Source: Elioraea thermophila (ex Habib et al. 2022) (GTDB lineage Bacteria > Pseudomonadota > Alphaproteobacteria > Acetobacterales > Acetobacteraceae). Taken from it: DNA of 64,000 nucleotides. The position numbers and the translations under genes were made by a program. The notes below the pieces were generated by a model. That model was not told the origin of the DNA and ran no database searches. It saw only the letters and a program-made list of their open reading frames with translations. Positions 8,094-19,055 of the stretch are shown here, in pieces. The stretch covers positions 558,001 to 622,000 of the forward strand of contig NZ_QMDI01000006.1 of NCBI RefSeq assembly GCF_003336755.1, written 5' to 3'. The stretch's first letter is position 1. Every line of letters begins with the position of its first letter.

Positions 8094-9302
8094 TCAGAAC
8101 ACCGTGCCGTCGGACACCACAGGAATCGGCGGACCGCCATCCGCGCGACACTCGCGCGCCAGCATCCGTCCCGTGCGCCAGGTTCCGCCTTCGAGCAGCG
8201 CGCCGAGCGGAAAGCGCGTCTCGTCGAGGCCGAGGCGGGCGCGCACAAGCGGGGCGAGCTCGTCCAGCAGGGCGACGGTCAGCGCCCGCCACTCGACGAC
8301 GAGGGCCGAAGCGACGTCGTGCTCGCACTCGGCCTCCGCCGGATCGCGGAGCTGCAGGACGCCCCCATCGACGAACAACCCCCCGTTGCGATACTCGGCA
8401 AGCCCCGTCAACGCATCGATGCCGTCGACGCGCAACCCCGCCTGGCGCAGCGGTTCGATCAGCGACCAGGCGAGCCACTGCGAGAGCTTATGGAGGGGGA
8501 CTGGGCCGAGCACCGGGTGCGGCCAGCAATCCCCGAGGGCGATGCCGCCGAGCGTCATCCGCCCGGGCCAGATCGCGCCGAAGCGATCGAGGATCGCGAT
8601 GAGAATGTCGCGTGCGAGGATCGTTCCTTCATCGGCACGGGATGCGAGGAGGTCGAACAGCGCTCCCGGCCGCGCCCGCCCCTCGGAGTCGCGCAAGACT
8701 GCGTCGGCGGCGACGGTCTCACCGAGGCGCCGCAGCAGCGCCGCCCGGCCCGCCAGGCCGACGAGCGCGTTCGCCTCGCTCGCCTGGAAGCCCTCGGCAA
8801 GCCGGTCGGCGGTGATCTGAGCAAGCCCCTCCGCGTCCGCCTCGAATGGGCGGCGGCGCGAGGAGAACGCCCCGCACGCGAGCATCTCGAGCGAAGCGAC
8901 CGCGAGACCTTCGGATCGCGCAAGGATTGTTCCGTCCGCGGCGCGATAACGCCAGGAAGGGCCGGCTCCGGCATCGAGCAGCACGGAGACGATCGCGGTG
9001 TCGAACGCCGCCCGGGCGAGGTCATCGCCCGTAAGCCCCGAGGCGGCGACCGCCTCCGCCCAGAGATCGCGCCCGCCGAGTACGAAATGGCGCCAGCGCG
9101 CGTGCAGGGGCACGGCGAGCTCGGGGAAGGTCGCGCGCGTCACCGCGGCGACGCGATCCGCCACCGGCTCGAGGCGGGTCTCGTCCAGCCGCCAAGCGAG
9201 CGTGCGATCGGCCCGTGCGAGGGCCAACATCGCCTGCGCGCGCTCGCGCACCGCCTCCGGCGTGCGCAACGCGCGGGCGTCGACGAACGGGGCGTCGTTC
9301 AC
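8094..9302 (-). CDS. URC4/Urg3 family protein (DUF1688), pyrimidine catabolism
   Basis: A 402-residue protein of the URC4/Urg3 family, whose members occur with URC1 and a uracil phosphoribosyltransferase in fungi and bacteria. Recognisable family stretches are [12 protein letters not shown] at the N-terminus, [25 protein letters not shown], the DGWxxH-like [25 protein letters not shown] and the C-terminal [15 protein letters not shown]. Its exact reaction is not known; in yeast it is required for uracil breakdown by the URC route. The GTG start overlaps the URC1 stop (GTGA), showing translational coupling. Length matches the family and there is no signal or membrane segment, so it acts in the cytosol. 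Confidence 0.88.
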   Translation of the reverse strand: MNDAPFVDARALRTPEAVRERAQAMLALARADRTLAWRLDETRLEPVADRVAAVTRATFPELAVPLHARWRHFVLGGRDLWAEAVAASGLTGDDLARAAFDTAIVSVLLDAGAGPSWRYRAADGTILARSEGLAVASLEMLACGAFSSRRRPFEADAEGLAQITADRLAEGFQASEANALVGLAGRAALLRRLGETVAADAVLRDSEGRARPGALFDLLASRADEGTILARDILIAILDRFGAIWPGRMTLGGIALGDCWPHPVLGPVPLHKLSQWLAWSLIEPLRQAGLRVDGIDALTGLAEYRNGGLFVDGGVLQLRDPAEAECEHDVASALVVEWRALTVALLDELAPLVRARLGLDETRFPLGALLEGGTWRTGRMLARECRADGGPPIPVVSDGTVF

Positions 9303-10549
9303 ATCCGCTCCAACGGGCGGCCGAGGGTGCGGCGAAGCTCCTCCTCCGTCGGCGGCAGGGGCGCGAAGTAGCCGGCCGCCTTCTTCGCCTCGATCTCCAC
9401 CGCCGCATCGGCCGGGATGCGTTCGGGCGGGATCGGCACGCGCTCGATCACCTCGATGCCTTGGGCGACGAGCGCGTCGTACTTCATGTTCGACATCGAC
9501 ACGAAGCGATGGATGCGCGTCACACCGAGCCAGTGCAGCACGTCGGGCATCAGTTGCTGGAAGCGCGCGTCCTGCACCCCGGCGACGCACTCGGTGCGCT
9601 CGAAATAGGTGTCGGCGCGATCCCCACCCTCCTGGCGCTTGCGCGCGTTGTAGACGAGGAACTTGGTCACCTCGCCCAGCGCACGCCCCTCCTTGCGGTT
9701 GTAGACGATCAGCCCCACCCCGCCCGATTGCGCGGCTCGGACGCATTCCTCGATGCCGTGCAGAAGATAGGGGCGGCAGGTGCAGATGTCGGAGCCGAAC
9801 ACGTCGGAGCCGTTGCACTCGTCGTGCACGCGGCAGGTGAGCGGGCGAGCGGGATCGGCGAGCGCCCGGGCATCGCCGAAGATGTAGAGCGTGGTGCCGC
9901 CGATCGGGGGCAGGAACACTTCGAGGTCGGGCCGGGTGACGAGTTCGGGATACATGCCGCCCGTCTGCTCGAACAGCGTGCGGCGCAGCACGTGCTCCGC
10001 CACCCCGAAGCGCGCGGCGATGCCGGGCAGCCACCAGACGGGGTCGATCGCCGCCTTCACCACCGAGATGTCGCCGTTGGGGTGGAGGATCGTCCCGTCC
10101 GCCGTCAGGCTGCCGCGGGCGAGTTCGGCGGTGATCTCGGGCAGGTTCAGCCGCGCCCGCGTGATGGCGATCGTCGGGCGCACGTCGATGCCTTCCGCAA
10201 TGGCGTCGGCGAACGCATCGGCGACGACATGGCCCCACGGGTCGAGCGAGACGATCTTTCCCGGCTCAGACCATTGCGGGTAGGGTCCGATTTGCACGAC
10301 GGGATGGGTGTTGGTGAGATCGGGTCGCGCGAGCGGCGACAGCGCCCCCGAGGAGACGGCAAGCGCGCGGTAGAGCGCGTAGGCCCCGCCGTAGGTACCG
10401 ATGACGTTGCGGTCCTGCGGACGGGCGGCGGAGGCGATGACGGGCCCGCGCTCGGCTGCAGTCGGCGCGCCCCAACGCAGGCTCCAGGCATGCGGCAGGG
10501 GCTGCGGGTGCGACGTCAGCCGGATGTGGGTCGGTTTGTTCAGCGCCAT
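9299..10549 (-). CDS. GTP cyclohydrolase II-like protein URC1, uracil catabolism
   Basis: A 416-residue URC1-type relative of GTP cyclohydrolase II (RibA), with about 190 extra N-terminal residues typical of the URC1 group and no DHBP synthase domain. The zinc/catalytic block reads CRVHDECNGSDVFGSDIC followed by TCRPYL, where RibA has SEC...C-D-C-G; the substrate loop is VYNRKEGRALGEVTKF (RibA YLRQEGRGIGL-K). In the URC pathway this enzyme is thought to act on a uracil-derived nucleotide rather than GTP, leading to ring opening. It precedes and overlaps URC4, and follows the HupE/UreJ gene by 58 nt on the same strand. Start ATG has only a weak ribosome site. Confidence 0.9.
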   Translation of the reverse strand: MALNKPTHIRLTSHPQPLPHAWSLRWGAPTAAERGPVIASAARPQDRNVIGTYGGAYALYRALAVSSGALSPLARPDLTNTHPVVQIGPYPQWSEPGKIVSLDPWGHVVADAFADAIAEGIDVRPTIAITRARLNLPEITAELARGSLTADGTILHPNGDISVVKAAIDPVWWLPGIAARFGVAEHVLRRTLFEQTGGMYPELVTRPDLEVFLPPIGGTTLYIFGDARALADPARPLTCRVHDECNGSDVFGSDICTCRPYLLHGIEECVRAAQSGGVGLIVYNRKEGRALGEVTKFLVYNARKRQEGGDRADTYFERTECVAGVQDARFQQLMPDVLHWLGVTRIHRFVSMSNMKYDALVAQGIEVIERVPIPPERIPADAAVEIEAKKAAGYFAPLPPTEEELRRTLGRPLERM

Positions 10550-10607
10550 CGGAGCCGCTCACGAAACAACGCGGGGGAGGTGGTCCCTCGCCCAAGGCGC
10601 ATCAAGG

Positions 10608-11189
10608 TCAAGCAAGCCCGCCCGCTGCCGCGACGAGCACGAGCCCGAAGGCCGCGACCGCTGCCCCGAGCCCGCGCACCAGCAGAGGCCGCCGCAAGGC
10701 AAGGGCGAGCGCAAGTCCGGCGGCGTGCAGGCCGGCTGTGGCGAGCATGAACCCGGCCGTGTAGGCGAACCCCGAACCGTCGGCCGGGGCTTCCGCCCCG
10801 TGCGCATAGCCGTGCGCAAGCCCGAAGGCGGCGATCAGCGCAAGCCCGAGCGCCATCGGCGCGCGCCAGCCCGCGGCGAGAGAGAGGCCCAAGGCGAGCA
10901 CGCTGGCCGCGATCGCCATCTCGACCCCGCCCAGCGCGACCGCCTGCCAGCCGATCGCGGCCCCAGCCAGCATGGCGAGAACGAAAGCGGCAGGCCATGT
11001 CCAGACGCGGAGCCCGCCCGCCAACCCGGCCCAGAGCCCGACCGCCAGCATGGCCGCCAAATGATCGAGCCCCGTCAGGGGATGAAGGAGCCCGGCGACA
11101 AGGCCCGTGGTCTCGCCGTGCCCCGTATGCGCCGCCGCCGGAACGGAGACGAGGATGGCCCCTGCGATCAACGCTGCGTGCTTCATCAT
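10608..11189 (-). CDS. HupE/UreJ family nickel permease
   Basis: A 193-residue inner-membrane protein with a cleavable signal peptide (ends near AAAHTGHG) and six membrane segments. The N-terminal HTGH after the signal and [19 protein letters not shown] are the HupE/UreJ metal-binding signature, and a second histidine pair (AHGYAHG) lies in a central helix. The family takes up nickel or cobalt, and next to urease genes it is taken as a nickel supplier for the UreG/UreE maturation chain. The ATG overlaps the ureG stop (ATGA) behind GGGAGGTGG, which decides the start against the second ATG one codon later. Confidence 0.88.
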   Translation of the reverse strand: MMKHAALIAGAILVSVPAAAHTGHGETTGLVAGLLHPLTGLDHLAAMLAVGLWAGLAGGLRVWTWPAAFVLAMLAGAAIGWQAVALGGVEMAIAASVLALGLSLAAGWRAPMALGLALIAAFGLAHGYAHGAEAPADGSGFAYTAGFMLATAGLHAAGLALALALRRPLLVRGLGAAVAAFGLVLVAAAGGLA

Positions 11190-11824
11190 GCCGCCACCTC
11201 CCGCCGCGCGACCAGTCCGCCGCGCTCCTCGATGAATCGCGCCACCTCCTCGACCCCGATGCCGGCGCGGATGTTCGTGAAGACGAAGGGGCGGTCGCCC
11301 CGCATCCGCCGTGCATCGCGCTCCATCACCTCGAGGCTTGCACCGACATAGGGCGCGAGGTCGATCTTGTTGATCACCAGAAGGTCGGAGCGCGTGATGC
11401 CGGGTCCGCCCTTGCGCGGGATCTTGTCGCCGGCGGCGACGTCGATGACGTAGATGGTGAGATCGGCGAGTTCCGGGCTGAAGGTGGCGGCCAAGTTGTC
11501 GCCGCCCGATTCGATCAGGATCAGGTCGAGGGCGGGGAAGCGCCGGCAGAGCTCGGCCACACCGGCGAGGTTGATCGAGGCGTCCTCGCGGATCGCGGTG
11601 TGCGGGCAGCCGCCCGTCTCGATGCCAAGGATGCGCTCGGGCGGCAGCGACCCCGCACGGGTGAGGAACTCCGCGTCCTCCTTGGTGTAGATGTCGTTGG
11701 TGATGGCGGCGATGTCGTAACGGTCGCGGAACCGCTTGCACAAGGCGTCCATCAGCGCGGTCTTGCCGGTTCCCACCGGGCCGCCGACGCCGACCCGAAG
11801 CGGGCCCGTGTGCGTCCTTTCCAT
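11186..11824 (-). CDS. ureG: Urease accessory GTPase UreG
   Basis: A 212-residue SIMIBI GTPase that drives nickel insertion into urease with UreDF. The P-loop is [14 protein letters not shown] (residues 11-24), the invariant metal motif CPH sits in [15 protein letters not shown], followed by [19 protein letters not shown] and the guanine specificity motif NKIDL. Start ATG gives [15 protein letters not shown]; unlike many UreG proteins there is no histidine-rich N-tail, that role being taken by UreE here. It lies 11 nt after ureF and overlaps hupE/ureJ. Confidence 0.97.
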   Translation of the reverse strand: MERTHTGPLRVGVGGPVGTGKTALMDALCKRFRDRYDIAAITNDIYTKEDAEFLTRAGSLPPERILGIETGGCPHTAIREDASINLAGVAELCRRFPALDLILIESGGDNLAATFSPELADLTIYVIDVAAGDKIPRKGGPGITRSDLLVINKIDLAPYVGASLEVMERDARRMRGDRPFVFTNIRAGIGVEEVARFIEERGGLVARREVAA

Positions 11825-11835
11825 GCTCGCCTCCC

Positions 11836-12525
11836 TCAGCTGCGGAACAGGCGCGTGTACTGAGTTTCGTGCCGCATCGCGGCGATGTCGAGCCGCCAGG
11901 CCGCGCCGCCGACGGCATCCAGCGGTGCCGACTGAGCCTCCGCCGCAACCTGCGCGGCGAGCGGGGCGATGACGGCCAGCACGCCGAGCCCGTCGGTCTG
12001 GCCGAGCGGCACCGCGCGCACCGCTGCCCACACCAGCATCCCCGCAAAGGCCTGCAGATAGGCGAGCAGCGCCTCCGGCAGGGCGACGCCGGCGGCACCG
12101 CAGGCGGCGCCGAAGGCGACCGGGTAGGCGAGCGCGTCGCGGTCGAGCGAGTCGAGGGCCGAAGCCACTTCCGGCCAGGGGGCGAGGGCGGCGGCGAAGG
12201 CGCGGCCCTGGCCCAGTGTCTCGAGGCGGCGTTCGCGCGCCGGCGCGAGCGCGGCAGCGACGGCGGCAAGTTCGGCCAGTCGCGCCGTGTCGCGCGCCGC
12301 GGCGGCGCGGTGCGCGTGGGCAAGCAGGATCGCATCCGTCCGCCCCGTGCCGAACGTCAGCGCATCCTCGACCCAGTCACGCAGGGTCGCCGAATCGCGC
12401 ACGTCGCCGGCCTCGATCGCCCACTCGAGCCCGTGCGAATGGGCGAAGGAGCCGACCGGGAAGGCGGGCGAGGCCCAGAGCAGAAGCCGCCACAGGGCGG
12501 CTGCCGGGTCAGGCGCCGCGGTCAT
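11836..12525 (-). CDS. ureF: Urease accessory protein UreF
   Basis: A 229-residue all-helical accessory protein that forms the UreD-UreF-UreG activation complex. The family opening [21 protein letters not shown] appears at residues 15-35, [16 protein letters not shown] follows, and the C-terminus ends with the typical [13 protein letters not shown], required for UreG contact. The ATG lies inside the end of ureE (overlap 17 nt), consistent with coupled translation. Length is normal for alphaproteobacterial UreF. Confidence 0.95.
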   Translation of the reverse strand: MTAAPDPAAALWRLLLWASPAFPVGSFAHSHGLEWAIEAGDVRDSATLRDWVEDALTFGTGRTDAILLAHAHRAAAARDTARLAELAAVAAALAPARERRLETLGQGRAFAAALAPWPEVASALDSLDRDALAYPVAFGAACGAAGVALPEALLAYLQAFAGMLVWAAVRAVPLGQTDGLGVLAVIAPLAAQVAAEAQSAPLDAVGGAAWRLDIAAMRHETQYTRLFRS

Positions 12526-13030
12526 GGTCCCCCGCCAGCACGCGCGGTGGCCGAGGCGGTTCGTGCTCCTCCTCCTCGTCGTGGTGATGGTGATGATGCC
12601 CCCCCGCGTAGGCGCCGGGTTCGGGGTCGAAGGGAGCGGACCGTTCCGTCACCGTACCACCTAGTCCGCGCACCATCTCGGCGATGACGTGATCGGCGCG
12701 GATGCGCAAACCGTCGGGCAGGATCTGCACCGGCAGGTGGCGATTGCCGAGGTGCCAGGCGATGCGCAGGAGCGCGGCGGGGTCGGGGGCGGAAAGATCC
12801 ATCACCGGCTCATCCGCCGCGCGGACCAGAATGAGTGCGCCGTCGTCGCAGGCAAGCGCATCGCCGTCGCGCAGGCGCACCGGGCGCGCGAGATCGAGCA
12901 GCACGCGCCCCCCCGAGACGGTGTCGAAGGTAAAGCGCCGGCGATGGCGATGCGCCTGATCGAGCACCACCGTGTCCGCCGCCGGACCGCTCCAGCTCCC
13001 GCGCTGATGCACCGCAATCGCCCGACGCAT
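12509..13030 (-). CDS. ureE: Urease accessory metallochaperone UreE
   Basis: A 173-residue nickel chaperone. The N-terminal peptide-binding domain (GSWSGPAADTVVLDQAHRHRRR) is followed by the nickel-binding domain with AWHLGNRHLPVQI, containing the conserved histidine, and DHVIAEMVRGLG. The C-terminus carries a metal-binding tail of six consecutive histidines followed by DEEEEHE (about residues 143-155). I chose the ATG giving MRRAIAVHQ because it matches family N-termini; a GTG 12 nt earlier (MAWAM...) is possible. The gene is 45 nt after ureC and overlaps ureF. Confidence 0.93.
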   Translation of the reverse strand: MRRAIAVHQRGSWSGPAADTVVLDQAHRHRRRFTFDTVSGGRVLLDLARPVRLRDGDALACDDGALILVRAADEPVMDLSAPDPAALLRIAWHLGNRHLPVQILPDGLRIRADHVIAEMVRGLGGTVTERSAPFDPEPGAYAGGHHHHHHDEEEEHEPPRPPRVLAGDHDRGA

Positions 13031-13075
13031 GGCCCACGCCACCCTCTCTCTTGCGCCTCCTCGCTCGCCGCCCGC

Positions 13076-14788
13076 TCAGAACAGGAAGTAGCGCTGCGCC
13101 ATCGGCAGCACCGCCGCCGGTTCGCAGGTGAGCAGCACGCCATCCGCCCGCACCTCGTAGGTCTCGGGGTCGACCTCGATCACCGGTGTCGCGTCGTTCA
13201 GGATCATCGACCGCTTGCCGATGGCGCCCCGCGTGTTGCGCACGGGCTCGACCATGCGGCGAAGCCCCAAGCGGCGTGCGACTTCGGCCTCGATGGCGGC
13301 CTCTGAGACGAAGGTGATGCAGGTGGCGGCCAGTGCGGCGCCGAAGGCCGCGAACATCGGCCGGTCATGCACCGGCTGCGGGGTGGGGATGGAGGCGTTC
13401 GGATCACCCATCGCCGCGCGCACGATCATGCCGCCCTTCAGCACGAGATCGGGCTTCACCGCGAAGAAGGCCGGCTTCCAGAGGCAGAGGTCGGCGAGCT
13501 TGCCCACTTCGACCGAGCCGATCAGGTGGCTCATGCCCTGCGCGATGGCCGGGTTGATGGTGAGCTTGGCGATGTAGCGGCGGACGCGAAGGTTGTCGTT
13601 GTCGCCGGTCTCCTCGGCAAGGCGCCCGCGCTGGACCTTCATCTTGTGCGCGGTCTGGAAGGTGCGGATCCACACCTCGCCGACGCGTCCCATCGCCTGG
13701 CTGTCGGAGGCCATGATGGAGAAGGCACCGATGTCGTGCAGGATGTCCTCGGCGGCGATCGTTTCGCGTCGGATCCGGCTTTCCGCGAAGGCGACGTCCT
13801 CCGGGATCGAGGGGTCGAGGTGATGGCACACCATCAGCATGTCGAGATGTTCGTCGATGGTGTTCACCGTGAAGGGCCGGGTGGGATTGGTGCTGCCGGG
13901 CAGCACGTTGGGCAGCCCCGCCACCTTGATGATGTCCGGCGCATGCCCACCGCCCGCGCCTTCGGTGTGGAAGGCGTGGATGGTTCGGCCCTTGAAGGCG
14001 GCGATGGTGTCCTCGACGAAGCCGCTCTCGTTCAGGGTGTCGGTGTGGATCATCACCTGCACGTCGTAACGATCCGCGACCGAGAGGCAGGTGTCGATGG
14101 CGGAGGGCGTGGTGCCCCAGTCCTCGTGCAGCTTCAGGCAGGAGGCGCCGGCGCGGAGCATCTCCTCCAGCGGCGCGGCGCGCGAGGCATTGCCCTTGCC
14201 GGCGAAGGCGAGGTTGACGGGAAGCCCCTCGGCGGCCTGCAGCATGCGCGCGATGTGCCAGGGGCCGGGGGTGCAGGTGGTGGCGGCGGTGCCGGTGGCC
14301 GGGCCGGTGCCGCCGCCGATCATGGTCGTGATGCCGGAGGCGATCGCGTCCTCCACCTGCTGCGGGCAGATGTAGTGGATGTGACTGTCGATGCCGCCCG
14401 CGGTGAGAATCTTGCCTTCGCCGGCGATGATCTCGGTGCCGGGCCCGATGACGATCGTCACGCCGGGCTGCACGTCCGGATTGCCCGCCTTGCCGATGGC
14501 GGCGATGCGCCCGCCCTTGATCCCGACATCGGCCTTGACGATGCCCCAGTGGTCGATGATCAGCGCGTTGGTGATGACGGTGTCCATCGCGCCTTCGGCA
14601 TTGGTCGCCTGGCTCTGGCCCATGCCGTCGCGGATGGTCTTGCCGCCGCCGAACTTCACCTCCTCGCCGTAGACGGTGAAATCCTTCTCCACCTCGACGA
14701 TGAGGTCGGTATCCGCCAGCCGGACGCGATCGCCGACCGTGGGGCCGAACATGTCGGCATATGCGGCGCGGGAGATCGTGCGCGGCAT
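13076..14788 (-). CDS. ureC: Urease subunit alpha
   Basis: The 570-residue catalytic subunit that hydrolyses urea to ammonia and carbamate in the cytosol. Active-site elements are intact: HIHYICPQQ (nickel-binding His pair), [10 protein letters not shown] with the carbamylated lysine, [24 protein letters not shown], the flap [22 protein letters not shown] with the catalytic histidine, and the aspartate of [16 protein letters not shown]. Length matches the 567-572 norm. It starts 2 nt after ureB and is followed by ureE, within the ureDABCEFG operon. Confidence 0.98.
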   Translation of the reverse strand: MPRTISRAAYADMFGPTVGDRVRLADTDLIVEVEKDFTVYGEEVKFGGGKTIRDGMGQSQATNAEGAMDTVITNALIIDHWGIVKADVGIKGGRIAAIGKAGNPDVQPGVTIVIGPGTEIIAGEGKILTAGGIDSHIHYICPQQVEDAIASGITTMIGGGTGPATGTAATTCTPGPWHIARMLQAAEGLPVNLAFAGKGNASRAAPLEEMLRAGASCLKLHEDWGTTPSAIDTCLSVADRYDVQVMIHTDTLNESGFVEDTIAAFKGRTIHAFHTEGAGGGHAPDIIKVAGLPNVLPGSTNPTRPFTVNTIDEHLDMLMVCHHLDPSIPEDVAFAESRIRRETIAAEDILHDIGAFSIMASDSQAMGRVGEVWIRTFQTAHKMKVQRGRLAEETGDNDNLRVRRYIAKLTINPAIAQGMSHLIGSVEVGKLADLCLWKPAFFAVKPDLVLKGGMIVRAAMGDPNASIPTPQPVHDRPMFAAFGAALAATCITFVSEAAIEAEVARRLGLRRMVEPVRNTRGAIGKRSMILNDATPVIEVDPETYEVRADGVLLTCEPAAVLPMAQRYFLF

Positions 14789-14790
14789 GC

Positions 14791-15096
14791 TCAGAGCTCT
14801 CCCATCACCGCCGCGCGGAAGCCGATCACACGCCGCGCGCCACGGTAGGGAATGAGCCGCACCTCGCGCGTCTGCCCGGGTTCGAACCGGACGGCGGTGC
14901 CGGAGGGAATGTCGAGCCGCCGCCCGCGCGCCGCGGCGCGGTCGAAGGCGAGGGCCGGGTTCGTTTCGGCGAAGTGGTAGTGGCTGCCGACCTGGACCGG
15001 GCGGTCACCGGTGTTGGAGACGCGCAGCGTGATCGCCTCGGTTCCCTCGTTGAGCACGATCTCGCCGGGGGCGGGGATGACTTCGCCGGGGATCAT
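14791..15096 (-). CDS. ureB: Urease subunit beta
   Basis: A 101-residue structural subunit of urease. It begins [18 protein letters not shown] and contains [21 protein letters not shown] and [24 protein letters not shown], the near-invariant beta-subunit core. It lies 9 nt after ureA and 2 nt before ureC, so the three structural subunits are encoded separately as in most proteobacteria rather than fused. Confidence 0.97.
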   Translation of the reverse strand: MIPGEVIPAPGEIVLNEGTEAITLRVSNTGDRPVQVGSHYHFAETNPALAFDRAAARGRRLDIPSGTAVRFEPGQTREVRLIPYRGARRVIGFRAAVMGEL

Positions 15097-15105
15097 CGCC
15101 GCACC

Positions 15106-15408
15106 TCAGCGGATCGGGTTGTGCACGGTGACGAGCTTGGTGCCGTCGGGGAAGGTCGCCTCCACCTGCACGTCGTGGATCATCTCGGCCACCCCCTCCA
15201 TCACCTGATCGCGCCTCAGCACGTGCGCCCCGGCTTCCATCAGTTCGGCGACCGACCGGCCGTCGCGCGCGCCTTCGAGCACGAAATCGGAGATCAGCGC
15301 CACCGCTTCCGGGTGGTTGAGTTTCAGCCCCCGCTCGAGGCGCCGTCGCGCCACCATCGCGGCCATGGCGATCAGAAGCTTGTCCTTTTCGCGCGGCGAG
15401 AGGTTCAT
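15106..15408 (-). CDS. ureA: Urease subunit gamma
   Basis: A 100-residue subunit with the standard start [20 protein letters not shown] and the core [40 protein letters not shown] and [14 protein letters not shown]. The ATG chosen gives the canonical N-terminus and lies 10 nt after ureD; a longer reading upstream is not used. Together with UreB and UreC it makes the (alpha-beta-gamma)3 apo-urease. Confidence 0.97.
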   Translation of the reverse strand: MNLSPREKDKLLIAMAAMVARRRLERGLKLNHPEAVALISDFVLEGARDGRSVAELMEAGAHVLRRDQVMEGVAEMIHDVQVEATFPDGTKLVTVHNPIR

Positions 15409-15418
15409 CGCGAGCTCG

Positions 15419-16270
<852 letters not shown>

Positions 16271-16389
16271 GCGCAACCCGCTCCTCCCTCGCCGCGAACC
16301 GTTCACGACATGACGCCATGGCGTGCGCATCTGCCGCGGCAGGCGCGGCACGGTGTCATGCGGCCGCGATGCCGTCCAAGCGACCACCA

Positions 16390-17085
16390 TCAGACCATCA
16401 ACCGTCGCCGCACCTCGCCCTCATCGAGCGAGGCAAGCGGTCCGCTCAGCACCACCTCGCCACGGTCCATGACCGCGACCGACTGCGCAAGGTCGCGCGC
16501 AAAGTCGAAGTACTGCTCGACGAGGAGGATCGCCATGTCGCCGCGATCGCGCAGGAAGGCGATCACGCGCGCGATGTCCTTGATGATGGAGGGCTGGATG
16601 CCTTCGGTCGGCTCGTCGAGCGCAAGCAGGCGCGGGCGCATGACGAGGGCGCGCGCGATGGCGAGCTGCTGCTGCTGCCCGCCCGAGAGGTCGCCGCCGC
16701 GGCGGTTGAGCATGGTCTTCAGCACCGGGAAGAGCTCGAACACCTCGTCGGGGATGCGGCGTTGGCGCCGCGGCAGCACGGCGAATCCGGTCTCCAGGTT
16801 CTCGCGCACGGACAGCAGCGGGAAGATGTCGCGCCCCTGCGGCACGGAGGCGATGCCCCGCCGCGCCCTCTCCCAGGAGGGCAGGCGGGTGATGTCCTCG
16901 CCCTGCCAGAGGATGTTGCCGCGCGCCACCGGGTGCGTGCCGGTGACGGCGCGCAACAGGCTGGTCTTGCCGGTGCCGTTGCGGCCGAGGATGCAGGTGA
17001 CGGCGCCGATGGGCGCGATGAGCGAGACGTTGCGCAGGGCGCGCGCCGCCCCGTAGGCGAGATCGATCCCCCGCACCTCCAGCAT
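16390..17085 (-). CDS. urtE: Urea ABC transporter ATP-binding subunit UrtE
   Basis: A 231-residue ATPase of the urea importer. Walker A is GRNGTGKTSL, the Q-loop lies in IASVPQGRDIFPLLSV, the signature is LSGGQQQQLAIARALV, Walker B is LLALDEPTEGIQPSII and the tail ILLVEQYFDFARDLAQSVAVMDRG is characteristic of UrtE rather than LivF (the GTKTS-like P-loop and EGIQPSI are the usual distinguishing points). It follows urtD by 66 nt and leads into ureD, linking uptake with hydrolysis. Confidence 0.93.
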   Translation of the reverse strand: MLEVRGIDLAYGAARALRNVSLIAPIGAVTCILGRNGTGKTSLLRAVTGTHPVARGNILWQGEDITRLPSWERARRGIASVPQGRDIFPLLSVRENLETGFAVLPRRQRRIPDEVFELFPVLKTMLNRRGGDLSGGQQQQLAIARALVMRPRLLALDEPTEGIQPSIIKDIARVIAFLRDRGDMAILLVEQYFDFARDLAQSVAVMDRGEVVLSGPLASLDEGEVRRRLMV

Positions 17086-17151
17086 CGCTCAGCGTTCTCC
17101 GCCGTTCGAACGCAATTTCCGCCCCGCTTCCCGATCCGCTCTGCTCGTGCC

Positions 17152-17940
17152 TCAGCGCCCGAGATAGACCTCGATCACGCGCGGGTCGTTGCTGACGCGA
17201 TCGATCGAGCCTTCGGCGAGCACGCGGCCCTCGTGCAGGCAGGTGACCTTGCAGCCAAGCGCGCGCACGAAGTGCATGTCGTGCTCGACCACGATCACGC
17301 TGTGGTCGCGATTGATCGCGACCAGAAGCTCCGCCGTCTGTTCCGTCTCGGCATCGGTCATGCCGGCGACCGGCTCGTCGACGAGGAGGAGCTCGGGGTC
17401 TTGCGCGAGCAGCATGGCGATCTCGAGCCACTGCTTCTGCCCGTGCGAGAGGCCGCCCGCCAGGCGATGGCGATGCTCGAGCAGGCGAACGGTCGTCAGC
17501 ACCTGCTCGATACGCTCGCGCTCCTCCGCCGTCTCGCCGAAGCGGAAGGCGCGGCGGGCGCGGCGGTCGCCGGCGAGCGCGAGCAGCACGTTGTCCCACA
17601 CGGTCTGGGTCTCGAACACGGTGGGCTTCTGGAACTTCCGCCCGATGCCGAGCTCCGCGATCGCCGCCTCATCGAGCCGGGTGAGATCGTGCTCGTCACG
17701 GAACAGGGCGCGGCCTGCATCGGGGCGCGTCTTGCCGGTGATCACGTCCATCATCGTCGTCTTGCCCGCCCCGTTCGGCCCGATCACGGCGCGCAGCTCG
17801 CCGGGGGCGAGGATGAGGGAAAGGCTGTCGAGAGCGCGGAAGCCGTCGAAGGTGACGGTGATGCCGTCGAGATAGAGAAGAGTCGGTGCCTGCGGCGGAT
17901 CCGCGAGCGCGCCGGAGGGCAGAACGGCGGCTTCGGTCAT
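17152..17940 (-). CDS. urtD: Urea ABC transporter ATP-binding subunit UrtD
   Basis: A 262-residue ATPase. The N-tail (residues 1-20) precedes LYLDGITVTFDGFRALDSLSL, Walker A GPNGAGKTTMMDVITGKTRPD is diagnostic of UrtD, and AELGIGRKFQKPTVFETQTVWDN, LSHGQKQWLEIAMLLAQ (signature) and LLLVDEPVAGMTDAETEQTAELL follow. The stop overlaps the urtC start region (ATGA), and it pairs with UrtE as the nucleotide-binding dimer. Confidence 0.94.
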   Translation of the reverse strand: MTEAAVLPSGALADPPQAPTLLYLDGITVTFDGFRALDSLSLILAPGELRAVIGPNGAGKTTMMDVITGKTRPDAGRALFRDEHDLTRLDEAAIAELGIGRKFQKPTVFETQTVWDNVLLALAGDRRARRAFRFGETAEERERIEQVLTTVRLLEHRHRLAGGLSHGQKQWLEIAMLLAQDPELLLVDEPVAGMTDAETEQTAELLVAINRDHSVIVVEHDMHFVRALGCKVTCLHEGRVLAEGSIDRVSNDPRVIEVYLGR

Positions 17941-19052
17941 GCCGGCCGCTCCGCGATCACGCCGCGGCGAGAGAAGGCCGTCGGCAAGGCGGAGACGAGG
18001 CCGAGCACGCCCTTCGGCATCAAAAGCGTGACGAGGATGAACAGGCCGCCCAAGGCGAACAGCCAGAGGTCCGGCATGGCGGTGGTGAACCAGGACTTCA
18101 AGGCATTCACCAGCACCGCGCCGAGGACCGCGCCTGCGAGCGTGCCGCGCCCGCCGACTGCAACCCAGATCACCGCCTCGATCGAGAAGGTGGGCGCGAA
18201 CTCGGACGGGTTGATGATGCCGACCTGCGGCACGTACAGGGCTCCCGCGATGCCTGCAAGCGCGGCGGAGACGACGAGGGCGGCGAGCTTGTACGCCTCG
18301 GGGCGGTAGCCGAGGAAGCGCACGCGGCTTTCCGCATCGCGCACGGCGATCAGCACCTTGCCGAATCGGCTTGCGACGATCAGTCGGCAGAGGATCAGGC
18401 CGAGCACGACGGCCACCGCCGAGGCGAGCATCAACCCCACGCGCGTGCCGTCGTCACGCAGCGAGAAGCCGAAAAGTTCGCGGAAGTCGGTCAGCCCATT
18501 GTTGCCGCCGAAGCCCATGTCGTTGCGGAAGAAGGCGAGCATGGTGGCGTAGGTGAGGGCCTGGGTGATGATGGAGAGATACACACCCGTCACGCGGCTG
18601 CGGAAAGCGAGCCAGCCGAAGACGAAAGCGAGCACGGAGGGAACGAGCACGACCATCAACAGGGCGAACCAGGCCTGATCGAAGCCGCGCCAGTACCAGG
18701 GCAGTTCGGTCCAATTGAGGAACACCATGAAGTCGGGCAGCACGGGATGGCCATAGACGCCGCGCGGCCCGATCAGCCGCATCAGGTGCATGCCCATGGC
18801 ATAGCCGCCGAGGCCCCAGAACACGCCATGCCCGAGCGAGAGGATCCCCGCATAGCCCCAGACGAGGTCGATCGCGAGGGCAAGCAGGGCGAAGCAGAGA
18901 TACTTGCCGATCAAACCCACCGCGAAGACGGAAGCGTGCAGCTCGTGCGTCGGCGGCAGGGACTGGTTGGCGAAGGCGACGCCGATCGCGCCGGCGAGAA
19001 CCAGTGCCGCGACCATGACGACCGCGCGATCGCCGATCAGCGCCCGCAGCAT
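17937..19052 (-). CDS. urtC: Urea ABC transporter permease subunit UrtC
   Basis: A 371-residue LivM-type permease with about ten membrane segments. Recognisable UrtC stretches are AIDLVWGYAGILSLGHGVFWGLGGYAMGMHLMR, FRNDMGFGGNNGLTDF and the EAA-type loop FLGYRPEAYKLAALVVSAALAG, ending with QVGIINPSEFAPTFSIEAVIWVAVGGRGTL. It lies 3 nt after urtB and overlaps urtD by 4 nt. It forms the translocation pore with UrtB in the inner membrane. Confidence 0.95.
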   Translation of the reverse strand: MLRALIGDRAVVMVAALVLAGAIGVAFANQSLPPTHELHASVFAVGLIGKYLCFALLALAIDLVWGYAGILSLGHGVFWGLGGYAMGMHLMRLIGPRGVYGHPVLPDFMVFLNWTELPWYWRGFDQAWFALLMVVLVPSVLAFVFGWLAFRSRVTGVYLSIITQALTYATMLAFFRNDMGFGGNNGLTDFRELFGFSLRDDGTRVGLMLASAVAVVLGLILCRLIVASRFGKVLIAVRDAESRVRFLGYRPEAYKLAALVVSAALAGIAGALYVPQVGIINPSEFAPTFSIEAVIWVAVGGRGTLAGAVLGAVLVNALKSWFTTAMPDLWLFALGGLFILVTLLMPKGVLGLVSALPTAFSRRGVIAERPA

Positions 19053-19055
19053 GGC

